64,000 nt of DNA from Acheta domesticus (GCA_031308135.1 JAHLJT010000631.1:265842948-265906947); one strand, 5' to 3'; counted from the first letter of the stretch, positions 21,895 through 34,135 are shown. A program made the numbers and translations. Notes: a model not told the origin generated them from the letters alone.

Positions 21895-22620
21895 CAGGGC
21901 CGTCAGACGAGCGAGGGCGCGAATGGTCTTTGCAAAGGTTTAGGGCACGCGGAGATATCAGATTGGCGAAGTCACTTCTGTCACAGACGGGAAAAATCAA
22001 TTGAGAAAACTTCGTGCGAATGCGGCGGGTTAGTCAAATACACGGGTTTGGTGTATTATGGAAATTTATTATATTTTACCAACTTTCAATGGAAATTGAT
22101 ATGTAAACAGAAACTGCAGTTATGCTAGCATTGATCATTAGATCAAGGAAATATTAACGGACATTTGTACTTAGTGTTAGAGAATGAAATATATGAGAAC
22201 TATTAGCACTAATTAAAAATAACTCAAATGAATATTTTTAAGAAAATAAATGTAAACCAAAATGTGTACTATTTCAAGATATGTATTATATACCATAATT
22301 TCAGAAAAAACACTAATATTGAAAGTAAAAATTTTAAGAAATTCTAGGCTCATATCTTTCGAGTAAAAATACACGTTTTAAACCACTTCAAAAATAATAG
22401 AGTAATGATGAACATTTATTGAACAAAGTGCATCAGTTCCACACTCATTGCACACGAAATCAAGAGTAGATTCGCACTGAAACTTGTTACACGTCTTTTT
22501 GCGTCCAGCCATGACTGCCTTCTGTGCAATCCTCAATGAGAAATCGGAGCGCGGGCTTCCCTTGGCCGCGGGCACTGCGTGCCCTTGCAGAGCACAAGCG
22601 CGCTCCGTTTGACAGCCCTG
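21895..22620. mobile_element. hAT-like non-autonomous DNA element, 726 bp
   Basis: The left terminus CAGGGCCGTCAGACG and the inverted right terminus (minus strand CAGGGCTGTCAAACG) match at 13 of 15 positions. Flanking octamers CAGTGGAT (21887-21894) and CAGTAGAG (22621-22628) agree at 6 of 8 positions, as for an aged hAT duplication. On the minus strand a short frame begins MAGRKKTC near 22512 with four cysteines, but I do not recognise it as a transposase. Confidence 0.65.
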
Positions 22621-22629
22621 CAGTAGAGG

Positions 22630-23230
22630 ATTGATTTTTTCTTTGCTGGATTGCAATACGTGAAGCAACATAATCTCTCCTAAAATACGAAAAATATCAT
22701 TCGCTAAAGTTGGGTGTTTCATTTCAATGTAACGTAGAAAGTCACAAAGGTAACTTATCAATTATAACCCAAGTTTAAATTCACGTGAAAATTTCTTTAC
22801 AATGCCATCAAATTGTATGAGAAGAGTCAGATTTTATTTTGAAAATGGGTTACAAATTACTTAAAAAGAAATATATTTCCTACGATTTAAATTGATTACA
22901 GTAAATAACGTTACTGACTTAAGAATATTTAGAAGAAACCATTACACTTACGTACAAGTGCTACTGTCCGAGAGCTAAGCGGTTGAGAATGGTTTTTACG
23001 TTTTCTTCTCGTAGTTATAACTAGTTGTAAGAAGACACACCATTAGTCTATGTACGATAAGTATATCTAGAGTACGATAAGAATAGGATCCCATTCCAAT
23101 AAGGAATACTGCTTATCAGAAACACCGATTTGTATATGAAAAAAGTTATAGTAAGAGGATCCTATTGCTAGTACAAAAACATAGGTACCGAATTGTTTAT
23201 TGCATCCCGACCTCATGAAAAAATGTTTTC
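22630..23230. other. AT-rich DNA, nothing recognised
   Basis: A loose pair of similar AGGATCC-containing sentences occurs at 23085 and 23155. Otherwise plain. Confidence 0.4.
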
Positions 23231-23269
23231 ATGCCTTACAATGAATGCATGCGGCATACACACCCACCT

Positions 23270-23515
23270 TGTCCCAGCGGTCTTCTGAAGCCATCGAATC
23301 AAATTCGCCGACCGCTGGCTCCGGGTCTGAGAGGCTCGTTAAATTTTTACACGGCGCTGGCGCCCTGTTCGCAGCAGTCGGGCCGTCGAATGCGCACGAG
23401 TCGACAAGGCCGCCTGCACAGCGAGACGCTAATGCCCCGGCGCAAAAGACTGCGGGAGAGGGGGTGAGGGTGGCTTGTGTCTGCTGTGGAACATTATGGT
23501 CGCGGTGCTAAATGG
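23270..23515. other. CpG-rich islet
   Basis: CG dinucleotides are frequent, with an AT core at CTCGTTAAATTTTTACACGG. Short overlapping frames are unrecognised. Confidence 0.4.
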
Positions 23516-23519
23516 TATT

Positions 23520-24770
23520 ATATGCAAATGTTGCACACGTTTTGATGAATCGTTTAAAGGTTTTGATGCTATGCGACATCGAAGCGTCCTGAAAGGAAGT
23601 AATATATTCACGTTTTTAATTTTTGGTGTTTTTGTTAATATTTTAAGGTAAAGGTTGTCTTAACTCTCTTTCTGCTCGAAGTCATCGTGGGCAAGTATTT
23701 AAGTTCCTAACTTAAAGTATGAGGTTTCGCACTCTAATAAAGATTTTCATTTTAAATTCCTTACAATGTATATCTTAAATCCTAACTTATGAGAAAATTA
23801 GTAATATAAATTTCAAGTTGCTTTCAGTCGGAGGAAATTATTAACAGCATTTGCATACGTGAGTGAAAGTCCTTGCCATTTTCTTTTAAATGTTTTATTT
23901 GTGCACAAAAATAGCAGGGACAAATATTTCCCAATTACGATAACATGTTCTTCTAGCTTTCCCTTCATCCAGACAGACAGAAAATCTTCAATGTCAGATA
24001 TCATCTAATGCGATTACGTAGTAGTGCAAACTGTTACGAAATTGGTAAGCAATATAAACTTCAAGCCGCATTTCAGTTGGGTAACCAAATAATTATGATT
24101 ATAGAGGATACTAAAATAAATGAAGAATTCTCGAAATTACTCTAACATTCAGAACCGCGCTCCATTCACATCCGATTCCCTCTCAACGTGTTTCCACTAA
24201 CGCTCATGCCACATAAATCCATGTTAAGTGTGGTCACACTCCACACTGGTCGAATCGTAGTGGAATAATTTATAAATTGCCACGTACCGCTAATGAAAGT
24301 TCTCCGAACTCGCTACATTGCGTCGAAGTGTGAACATTAAGTTTATTAGGCGAAACATCTACACCGCTCAATTGAAACTGCAAGTTAATTATTACGCCCA
24401 CAGACTTCCAAATGCAATTTTCACTTTGAGAATTGGAATGAAACGAACCACGAACATTTCTCCATAATTTTCTCTTTGTCCGGCTTCCATTTTCAGAATT
24501 GTTTGAGTGGATAGTTTTGTTCTCGTGGATATTCATTGTTGGTTTTATGGTAATCATGAATACGGACAGCGTAGCGAACTGTTGGTTTTGTTATTACGAT
24601 AAATATTTGACTAGTTCAAAATCTGCTAAAAGATCTACCCGCATTTTTAAAACATTTTTTTATCGTTTACGATTTTCCCTGTGCAATTAAAAAATACGGC
24701 TGCAATTAAGGTTCTTTTGATTCCGTTTAATTAAATAAACCCGACTAAAATTGTTTGCATTGTTAAGAAT
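23520..24770. other. AT-rich DNA, nothing recognised
   Basis: No convincing frame. A 95-codon minus-strand frame (24270-24557) is unremarkable. Confidence 0.4.
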
Positions 24771-24775
24771 AGATA

Positions 24776-25140
24776 TTTATGATACGAGTGTTAAAAGGGA
24801 CATCTTGTTTTGCGAGTAAGAAAGGTTGAGGCGAAGCCGATATGCCAAGCGGCGCAAACCTAGGAGCAAAATAACTTCCCTTTTATCACGTGAGTCACAC
24901 TATTTTTGACAGACGAACTAACTCATTTAATTTGAATTCAAGTATACAAATCACTTAACGATTCATTAAGTGTAGTAGTAGTCAAAGTAGTAGTCAGTAG
25001 TAGACAAAGATTTTGTAGTAGATGACGCGATCAGACGAAATTATTTTGTTTCCTTTGTTGCGTTTACAAAATTTATCTGAGCACTTGAGCATCGTCTCAC
25101 TTTTAGCACTAGTGCTAAAAATGGAACTTTTAGCGTGCTA
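24776..25140. mobile_element. dispersed repeat family D, copy 2
   Basis: Blocks match 12168-12490 in order: GATACGAGTGTTAAAAGGGA, TTTTGCGAGTAAGAAAG, GGCGCAAACCTAGGAG, TTTATCACGTGAG, AATTCAAGTATA, GATCAGACGAAATTA, and TTTTAGCACTAGTGCTAAAA, a 20-bp perfect palindrome near 25100. A lineage-specific AGTAGT-rich insertion sits at 24974-25020. Confidence 0.55.
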
Positions 25141-25144
25141 AGTA

Positions 25145-26160
25145 TGTCCTGGAAGAAATGCTTTTATTAGCGAGTATTTACAAAGATATATAAAGTATTT
25201 GCATGGTACTTGTATTTCAAGTACCATACAAAAATAAAAAGTGTACTAATCAGTTTTTTTCATGTAGGTGGTTGAAATGTTTATAACAAACTACTTTTTT
25301 GTCGGAGATACAATTGATACCACGAAACTACTTAATGAATATCAAAAGAACTTTATTTCACGAAATGCTTTTTAATGGCGAATCGACTTTGCGATGATAC
25401 TTTCCATTGTTAATTCACTATTTTCTATTAGAGGATTTGCTAAAAGTGTATTGACCCTTATTTGAGTATTAACACTTTGAATATTTTCGTTTTGATTTCA
25501 TTTCGATGTTATCTAATTTATCGAATTATTCACATTATCATGAATGTTTTCATTAATGCACTTCAATGTTAAAAATATTAATGTTTTAATTTTTCCTTAC
25601 AGTAATGGGTGGTATATCATTCTCATAAATCTTAGAAATAAATAAAGAATGTTTGCAAACTTTGTATCATTCTGACTTACGCCACTCGTGCTCTGAAATA
25701 CCAATATTTTTAATAATATCTTCTAAAACAGTTTATAAAACTGTGTTTCCTTTATTTGAATATTCCAAAAATAAACGACACGTCACATAAACGCAGCACC
25801 TTTATGAGAGATTAGCACCTAATTAAAGAGACTGAGATGAGAGTAGAAAAGGAAAAAGGATTGTGTGAAATGAGAGACAGTGAGGGACGAGACGAGGAAC
25901 TAGTAGAGGGAAACTTAAGAAATATCTAACAGATACTAGCAAATTGTACAATGTAGGTGAGATTATTTGTGTGTTAAAAAAATCATAAACCGTGAAGCGT
26001 ACGATGCTTTGTTGGTCGCTACAGGTAGATACAGTCAGGGGGAAATGAGAGAAAAAAGAGAAGAGGCGTACGTGACATTGGAGATACAGGAAGTAGGTGC
26101 TGCAAGGAAATTTGAATGAACTTTTTCTAACAGGTAATATCGGATGCTCCATTGTAGACG
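25145..26160. other. AT-rich DNA, nothing recognised
   Basis: Moderately purine-rich between 25830 and 25925. A 109-codon minus-strand frame there is low complexity. No gene found. Confidence 0.4.
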
Positions 26161-26164
26161 CAAG

Positions 26165-26278
26165 GATAAATTAGAGAACGCCGCGCCTTGAATCGCGCCC
26201 GGTCACGTGACCGGGCGACCGGCGAATTGAATAGCGTTCATTAGGCGGCGATTCCATATTTATCGCCCCCGCGCGCGC
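26165..26278. other. CpG-rich islet edge with E-box palindrome
   Basis: A perfect 18-bp palindrome, CCCGGTCACGTGACCGGG, lies at 26198-26215 and is centred on CACGTG, a canonical E box for bHLH factors. It is followed by an AT core, CATATTTATCGCC. These sit at the left border of a large GGGGC array. Confidence 0.5.
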
Positions 26279-28107
26279 GGCGGGGCGGGGCGGGGCGGGG
26301 CGGGCGAGCGGGCGGTGGGCGGGGCGGGGCGCGGCGGGCGAGCGGGCGGTGGACGGGGCGGGGCGGGGCGGGGCAGGGCGGGGTGGGGCGGGCGAGCAGG
26401 CGAGCGGGCGGTGGGCGGGGCGGGGCGGGGCGGGCGAGCGGGCGGTGGGCGGGGCGGGGCGCGGCGGGCGAGCGGGGCGGTGGACGGGGCGGGGCGGGGC
26501 GGGGCAGGGCGGGGCGGGGCGGGGGCGGGCGAGCGGGCGGTGGGCGGGGCGGGGCGCGGCGGGCGAGCGGGCGGTGGAAGGGGCGGGGCGGGGCGGGGCG
26601 GGGCGGGGCAGGGCGGGGTGGGGCGGGCGAGCGGGCGAGCGGGCGGTGGGCGGGGCGTGGCGGGGCGGGGCGGTGGGCGGGGAGGGGCGAGGCGGGCGAG
26701 CGGGCGGTGGGCGTGGCGTGGCGTGGCGGGGCGTGGCGGGGCGGGGCGGGCGAGCGGGCGGTGGGCGGGGCGGGGCGGGGCGGGGTGGGGTGGGGCGGGC
26801 GAGCGGGCGAGCGGGCGGTGGGCGGGGCGGGGTGGGGCGGGGTGGGGTGGGGCGGGCGAGCGGGCGAGCGGGCGGTGGGCGGGGCGGGGCAGGGCGGGGC
26901 GGGCGAGCGGGCGAGCGGGCGAGCGGGCGAGCGGGCGGTGGGGCGGGGCGTGGCGGGGCGGGGCGGTGGGCGGGGAGGGGCGAGGCGGGCGAGCGGGCGG
27001 TGGGCGTGGCGTGGCGTGGCGGGGCGTGGCGGGGCGGGGCGGGCGAGCGGGCGGTGGGCGGGGCGGGGCGGGGCGGGGTGGGGTGGGGCGGGCGAGCGGG
27101 CGAGCGGGCGGTGGGCGGGGCGGGGCGGGGCGGGGTGGGGTGGGGCGGGCGAGCGGGCGAGCGGGCGGTGGGCGGGGCGGGGCAGGGCGGGGCGGGCGAG
27201 CGGGCGAGCGGGCGAGCGGGCGAGCGGGCGGTGGGCGGGGCGGGGCAGGGCGGGGCGGGCGAGCGGGCGAGCGGGCGAGCGGGCGAGCGGGCGGTGGGCG
27301 GGGCGGGGCGGGGTGGGGCGGGGCGGGCGAGCGGGCGGTGGGCGGGGCGTGGCGGGGCGGGGCGGTGGGCGGGGAGGGGCGAGGCGGGCGAGCGGGCGGT
27401 GGGCGTGGCGTGGCGTGGCGGGGCGTGGCGGGGCGGGGCGGGCGAGCGGGCGGTGGGCGGGGCGGGGCGGGGCGGGGTGGGGTGGGGCGGGCGAGCGGGC
27501 GAGCGGGCGGTGGGCGGGGCGGGGCGGGGCGGGGTGGGGTGGGGCGGGCGAGCGGGCGAGCGGGCGGTGGGCGGGGCGGGGCAGGGCGGGGCGGGCGAGC
27601 GGGCGAGCGGGCGAGCGGGCGAGCGGGCGGTGGGCGGGGCGTGGCGGGGAGGGGCGGTGGGCGGGGAGGGGCGAGGCGGGCGAGCGGGCGGTGGGCGTGG
27701 CGTGGCGTGGCGTGGCGGGGCGGGGCGGGCGAGCGGGCGGTGGGCGGGGCGGGGCGGGGCGGGGTGGGGTGGGGCGGGCGAGCGGGCGAGCGGGCGGTGG
27801 GCGGGGCGGGGCGGGGCGGGGTGGGGTGGGGCGGGCGAGCGGGCGAGCGGGCGGTGGGCGGGGCGGGGCAGGGCGGGGCGGGCGAGCGGGCGAGCGGGCG
27901 AGCGGGCGAGCGGGCGGTGGGCGGGGCGGGGCAGGGCGGGGCGGGCGAGCGGGCGAGCGGGCGAGCGGGCGAGCGGGCGGTGGGCGGGGCGGGGCGGGGT
28001 GGGGCGGGGCGGGCGAGCGGGCGGTGGGCGGGGCGGGGCGGGGCGGGGCGGGGCGGAGGGCGGGGCAGGGCGGGGCGGGGCGGGGCGGGCGGTGGGCGGT
28101 GGGCGTC
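26279..28107 (+). repeat. GGGGC-type GC minisatellite, about 1.8 kb
   Basis: The + strand is built from GGGGC / GGGC / GAGCGGGC / GGTGG units. Longer blocks recur: one containing GGGGCGTGGCGGGGCGGGG then GGGGAGGGGCGAGGC starts near 26645, 26938, 27340 and 27630, a higher-order period of about 290-400 bp. All three plus frames and one minus frame are open for over 600 codons because no stop triplets occur; these are not genes. The G-runs predict strong G-quadruplex potential. Confidence 0.95.
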
Positions 28108-28325
28108 GGGAGCATTTGCGCGATGCGCCGGCGGACAGGTGGCTTCGGGGCGAAATTACGAGGTCATAAATCGCCCCTCCCCAGAGAGCAAATTGCGCGC
28201 GCGCATAACGACAGCCGGCACGCAGTGGCCCCTGCCCGCCACCCCCACCCCTCCCCCTCCACCGCCCGCGGCCGCACCGCGCCGCCTCCGCGAGGCTGTG
28301 CTGTGGCTGCGGAACATATGCACGC
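28108..28325. other. CpG-rich islet, right border of the GC array
   Basis: Non-repetitive GC-rich DNA with GAGGTCATAAATCGCCCC near 28160-28177 and several CGCG clusters. It may be the original islet in which the array grew. Confidence 0.4.
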
Positions 28326-28795
28326 GGGAGGGGGGAGTTTTGTGAATGAACGGGAATGCTACAGAGAGGAAAGGGAGAATACGGAAGAGGGGGGGGGGAA
28401 ATGCGTCAGAGAGGAAGACACTAGTAGGCGAGAATAGGAGAAGATACAAATATAGGTAAATGTAGAGAAGGAGATAGTGGAAGAATGGAAATGAAGAAAG
28501 GGAAAAGCCAAATGAGAGAAGGGATGATCAGGGGAGGGAGACAAAAAAAAGAGAGGAATGGAAAGGGAAGATGAAGGGAGAGTTGGGAAAAGGACGAGGG
28601 GTAGTGAGAGAAGTCAAAAGAGTTCTCTCTCTTTCTTCCTCTCTCCCTCTCTTCATCTCTCTCTCCCTCTCCCTCTCTCTTCCTCCCTCTCCCCTCCCGC
28701 TCTCCCTGATTCTCTCCCTCCCTCTCTTCCTCCCTCACTCACTCTCTCCCTCACTCCCTCCCTTCCCCCTCTCACGCCTCTCCGTCTCTCCCTCA
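28326..28795. repeat. purine-rich block switching to pyrimidine-rich block
   Basis: 28326-28619 is strongly A/G-rich on the + strand. At about 28620 it switches to CTCTCTCT/CCCTCC-rich sequence up to about 28795. The two halves are crudely complementary and could pair or form triplexes. Confidence 0.75.
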
Positions 28796-28799
28796 GATA

Positions 28800-31600
28800 A
28801 CTATTTTATATTTCATATTTTCTCTTTATAGTGATCGTATTGATTCTCTCTATTGTAATATACAATAAAGGAGAAGTTTTGTTTGAACCTAGCAACTTTA
28901 AACATCCCAATGCTTTCGCGTATTTATGGGTTTTGAAGCTGACCCTCTGAAATAAAATATGTGCAGGTCATACAAGTTTTACATTATCAATCCACAACTG
29001 AAAATATAATGTATTTTAGAAATATCCGTGCTAGTTCTTAAAATTTTTTCGAAGTATAAAACGAAAAATTTCTTCATGTTGATGCCACATACGCAATATT
29101 AACTTTCAGTTTCTAACGAATCTCTTACCAAAAGCAAGTTGCTTCAAACTGACGCAGTTTCACCAATGCAACTTTAAAACACATTGTTATGATAAATTTT
29201 GAAAGGTCATAAAATAACTTGCAATGAATGACGAAAAGGTAAAAATAACACTCATCAAGTTAAAGCAGTAGCTAGATAAAATCTTAGCTAACAAAGCACC
29301 GATGAGAATTTTTCAAATGGTTGGATACGTTAGGAAAAAAATATTTTATGTAACTGGCCACTGCAGTTCGCTTCACACTGCGTGTTTTACGTTTTCACTT
29401 CAAAGAGTTCTACTCAAGTTACACGCAGCGCACGTTCTGTATTGGAACGGCACGTACACGCCAAGTCACGTTCCATCACCTACAATGTTGGCCATAACGT
29501 TTCGCGCATGCAAATTCTTCTGTGCATATCATATTTTCTTTCCACATATTTTCTACAAGAATAAATTCACGAAGAGGCGAATGTTGTTAAGCAACATTCT
29601 ATCCAGTGTAAAGAGAATTCTGAGGTCAGATAAAGAAAATTACAAGTTACTGCAATTTTTACACTATCATTCCACATCATTCCATTACTAAAAATACAAA
29701 GTTATAAAAATATACTGAAATGTCCCTTTCTCAACGTCACATCAAGAGTGTGGCTGTAATTATGTCCTGTTCCACATTTATTAAGATTTGGGCGCCAGAA
29801 ACAGGTTACATATATTACTACCAAAGTTTTTCCATCTGATTTAAACAAAATTATATAAACATCCAGCTAGCTTGGGTCGATGGGTCCGGATACAAATACA
29901 CGCTATCGCCTCGATAGCCGATTACCTGATTTGCCAACTATACAGTATGGCGTGGAATCTGAAATGTAATAATTATATGCTTCCAACTAATTAAAGATTA
30001 TGATTGACAAATGAAAACTCCTTTCATTTCCAAAGAACAAAATTCAATAATTTATTTAACTTTAAGTTAAAATAATTAATTTGATGGTCATGACCTTTTT
30101 TTTTGAATAAGTTATCTCTTTTATACTGCAGTATTTCTTTACCGTTTTGCATGCCAACGCTCCGTAGTCGCTTCTCACTTGACCGTTGTTGATTCCAAGT
30201 TCCGCTTCTTTCTTCCGGTCTTGCGCTGCTGCTGACACGTCCAGTCCACACTGCCTAAACTATTTGTCAGTTCTTATCCGACGCTCCCGGTTCCTAATCT
30301 TTCCCACTGGTTACGTAAAATATTGAAGTTCAACTGCACTGCCCAAAAATCTGTACAAGTCCTCCGCGAATTCACTTCTGGTAAATAATTTTCAGAGTCC
30401 GAAAAAAAACTATTACTTCTCTCACAAGAAAAATATACAAGTCTCACTTTCCCACTATATTGTCTGCGAACGATCTTTACACTACGACACCCAGAGTCAG
30501 AATGTTCTGTTTATGGCGTTCTTTAACCCTTTATGGCTCGGTAAGCGTCCATCATTCTATTTTTTCAAAACACAGCGGCAAAATTAGACTATCTAGTCTT
30601 CACTAGCCAACCCGTGCGTCTCTTACGAACCCGAGTAGCCGCGACCTCCGTCAGTCATTCGTTTTTGAACCAATTACATCTTATGTTCTTCAGCTATCTA
30701 GCCGGCGTCCTGACGTCTTCAAGGCCCGTGTACAGTTTGTTGACCTTGCCAACCTCTGCGCTGACGTTGCTAAGGCCGCATACCGCCATATTGTATACCC
30801 ATTTATCCACCCCATGTATAGCTAACATCATTAAATAAAATCTATAATATTCTGGTATATCACAATACAGAAAGAAAATCTGCCAGAAGTAATTTGTCAC
30901 TTACGAACTAAGCACAAATTAGAGTTGAGCGTCTGACGTGCAAGTGATGTCACACAATGTTATTTTCGTTTAGTGTTACACAGGACACGGGAAACTATAT
31001 TTTACTCCACAAGTAAAATTGTAAAATTATTTCCCTTTAATGATTTCTAGTATACAGGAATATTGCTTTTATACAGTATATGTGCTTTATCTTCTTAGGG
31101 AGCTATATTAAAAACCTTCCTTTCCAGTTTTGTTTTAACCCACTCTTCATCGTTAAAATTCAATGGTATTTAGTAACAGTAATTCTCTCCGGAAAGTATT
31201 GAAAATTCTCGTTATTGTGAATTACCAAATGTGAGATGAGAAAATGTTTCCAGTATATTTCTATTCTGGGAATTCAAACGCGACGCACGTAGTTTTTGAA
31301 GCAGTGGTTGAAAGTAATTTGATAATCCATGCAACGTACGTTGAATCACGATTCCTTTGTAAGGAGCATTAAATAAACAAATGTATCAGGCCATCTCATG
31401 TTAATATTCTGCTTCACATGAATTTATTACATTTTTTATACATATGAGTAATTTCGAGGAACAACTCTTTCTTATCGAGAAAGAATTCTGTTTCATAATC
31501 ATTCCGTACCGCCCATTATCGTAAAAGAAAGAGATTCCTAAATGTTTATAGGCCTACATATTGGCTCATAGGAATTAGACAGGAATATTTTCTGCACGAC
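28800..31600. other. AT-rich DNA, no gene recognised
   Basis: About 2.8 kb with no recognisable domain. The longest frame (129 codons, 29302-29691) has no motif I know. A stretch at 30600-30830 is less AT-rich but shows no element signature. Confidence 0.4.
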
Positions 31601-31639
31601 GTCATATCAAAACTAGGGGGTGATAAATCATCAAATACT

Positions 31640-33870
31640 TTCTAGCCTGTACTTTACCAAAATTATGAAAAAAGTACTCAAATTTTCGAAACATTGTACA
31701 TCACCTTCTTTAAAAAGCTATTTTTAAGGAGCTTTAGTTGTTGGAAGTCTCCGAAAATATGTTGAACTTTTGGTTCAAGGATTTCAAAAAACATGAGACT
31801 TGCACCAATCTATTAAACGTTCTTTCTGCAAAAAAAAAAGGGGTCCAAATACAAAATTTTATCAAAATTGAAGGAGCTTCTTTTATTTGGAAAATGCCCC
31901 AGAGGCTTCATGTGAAGTACCCCCAAAATTGAAATATCGGTTTCAAATTCAACTAGTGGTGCTACAGAATGGCACAGACTTTCCCGTATTAGTTTTCTAT
32001 TTTCCTGGGTCTTCGCTAGCTATTCCGAATTGCCACATACTTTTTCTTGCCAGCTACCATCTATCATCGCCAAAAGTACATTTTTTTGTCATTTTCTTAA
32101 TTTTTCGGTTTCCTATTGGTAGAACAGAAACATTAATTTTAGAATATTAAAGAACACAAAAACCTAGCCGTAAATGGCAATTTTCTTTTAAAAATTATGT
32201 GCCGTTTAAGAGAAAATGGCGTTTTAGCACTACTAAAAATGCGAAATTTGAAGCTCATTTTCACAGAAAAGTTTTGAGTTTTCAAAATACTTTATTTGAA
32301 GTTATTTGAAGCACTTACACTCACAAATATAATCATCTTTACAAATTGCGGATAATGTGCATATTAAAGATGTGAGAGATCTTTCAAAAAATTTACATTC
32401 ATATAAATTTTTAAAAAAACAAAAAAAAATCAAATAAACTTCACGCTATACTAATGAGTGTAATTAGCACTATCCGTTACAAAAGTTTCAAGAAAAAAAT
32501 TGCAGCCATATACGAGAAAATGACGTTTGAGCATTTCTGAAAATGCCGAAATTTGAGCTACTTTTCACAGAAAACGGTAGTGTTTTGGAGAAACTTTACT
32601 TGACATTATTTAAAGCATATATACTTGTAAATAATGTAAAATAATGTAAATGTGTATAATATGTAAATATGTGTATAATAATGTAAAAAAATCGCCGATA
32701 ATGTAAATATTAACGACGTGAGAGACAAGTAAAAAAATTTACATTTTGGTAATTTTTGAGAAAAACAACCGATAGACCAAAATGGCTTTTATGTCATTGA
32801 TAGAGTACATTTACCACTATCCCTAACAAAAGTTTAAAGAAAAAATTTGGAGCCGTTTTTGAGAAAATTTTGTTTTTGTAATTTTTTAAAATTGCACATA
32901 TTGCAGGCAATATTGCACGAAAACTACCAAAATTGTGAAAAACATTTACATGACCTTTATTAAAGAACTCAATATGCCGAACAAATTTTATTTGAAGAAA
33001 AAATCTCTATCTTCAATTTTGTAGTTGGAAAATGACGCCGAAAAAAATTCAAAATTCAAAATTTTCGAAAATTGAGAGCTGTACGTGAAAATCGGACCTA
33101 TCCCATGTTAAAAAGTGTATTTTCCTCTATTCATACAAGAAATTTAAAGAAAAAATTTGGAGCCGTTTTTGAGAAAATGTTGAATATCCCCGGGGGGCTT
33201 CATATACAGTACCCCCAAATTTTAAAGAATCTTTTTCAAAATCACAAAGCTTCGACTAGAATCAGATCGACTGGGGAATATCAATTTGGAAGAAAATCGA
33301 CGGAACGGTTTAGGCGCTAGCGTTGACCACAGACGGACAGACGGACGGAATGCCGTCAATCGATTTTTAAGTATAAAGAAGCAACAAATCATGGATTTTG
33401 ACCACACTACATGTTAGGGGATTTTTTCTTAATTTAGCAACTGGTTTTATCCACTTATTCGTTTTCACGGCCCGGTAATTAATTTTTTTCCGCCGAAAAT
33501 TGGCCATTTTTTCGCGCAGCATTACATAACTTTCCCTATACTACGTATATCACTCCGTGTATACGTACGTATACGGGAAAGTAAAAAGAGCTGCGTCATC
33601 AGCCAGATCAATTCGAGAATATCAATTTTGCAGAATATCAATTTTGCAGGCGGATGGACAGACAGACGTTTTACCGTCATTTGATTTTTCAAGGAGCCAC
33701 AATATATGGGTCTCCGCTACAACACGTGTCATGGATTTTTTTCTAAATTTAGCAACTGAATTTATTCACTTTTGCGTTACCAGGGCCCTGAAACAAGTGT
33801 TTTTCTGCCGAAAATTCGCCGTTTTTTCGCGCAGCATTACAGCTCTCTCTCTACCTCGTAGCTAGAAAGT
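31640..33870. repeat. dispersed repeat family R, largest copy, with degenerate units of about 350 bp
   Basis: Internal units repeat a fixed order of phrases: GAAATTTGAGCT-like, TTTTCACAGAAAA, GTGAGAGA, ACTATCC.TTACAAAAGTTT, AAAGAAAAAATTTGGAGCCG, TTTTTGAGAAAAT. They recur near 32220, 32520 and 32840. The right part (33250-33860) has two tandem copies of another block: an A-rich GAATATCAATTT, CAGACGGACAGACGG, CCGTCAATCGATTTTT, ATTTAGCAACTG, CCGAAAATT, TTTTTTCGCGCAGCATTACA. Copies occur at 42330-42960 and 56870-57960. No protein is encoded and the class is unknown. Confidence 0.7.
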
Positions 33871-33879
33871 AGTAAGTCT

Positions 33880-34135
33880 TTCTTGAGTCACGCAGGGGGA
33901 AGGCGAATCCCTTCGCGCCCCTAGGAACTCCTTCGCACGCGGAGGAAATCCGCTTCATTCACCTGCGACGCCGCCCATTTCGCAACTTTTCTCCCGTCCA
34001 TAAACGCCTTACACCTTCTGTTCGCCCTCCGCCGGCGCGGCGGCTACAAGGCGGCGCCGCACGGCACGGGGGCGTCTCGAGAAAACGTTTCAATTAGAAC
34101 AATTTTACGCCTCTCGCCCGGCGGGCGTGGGCGGC
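33880..34135. other. CpG-rich islet
   Basis: CG-dense DNA with AT cores GTCCATAAACGCC (33996-34008) and TTTCAATTAGAACAATTTTA (34089-34108), the latter containing an ATTA homeodomain-type core. It leads straight into a G-rich region and minisatellite. Confidence 0.45.

Noticed and set aside
26241..28437. Open frames of 600-684 codons on both strands
   Set aside because: Compositional artefact of the GGGGC array: three plus frames are open at once and the peptides are Gly/Arg/Ala or Pro/Ala/Arg repeats.
33559..33574. Perfect palindrome GTATACGTACGTATAC as a regulatory site
   Set aside because: It lies inside repeat family R and consists of alternating simple dinucleotides, with no sign of function.
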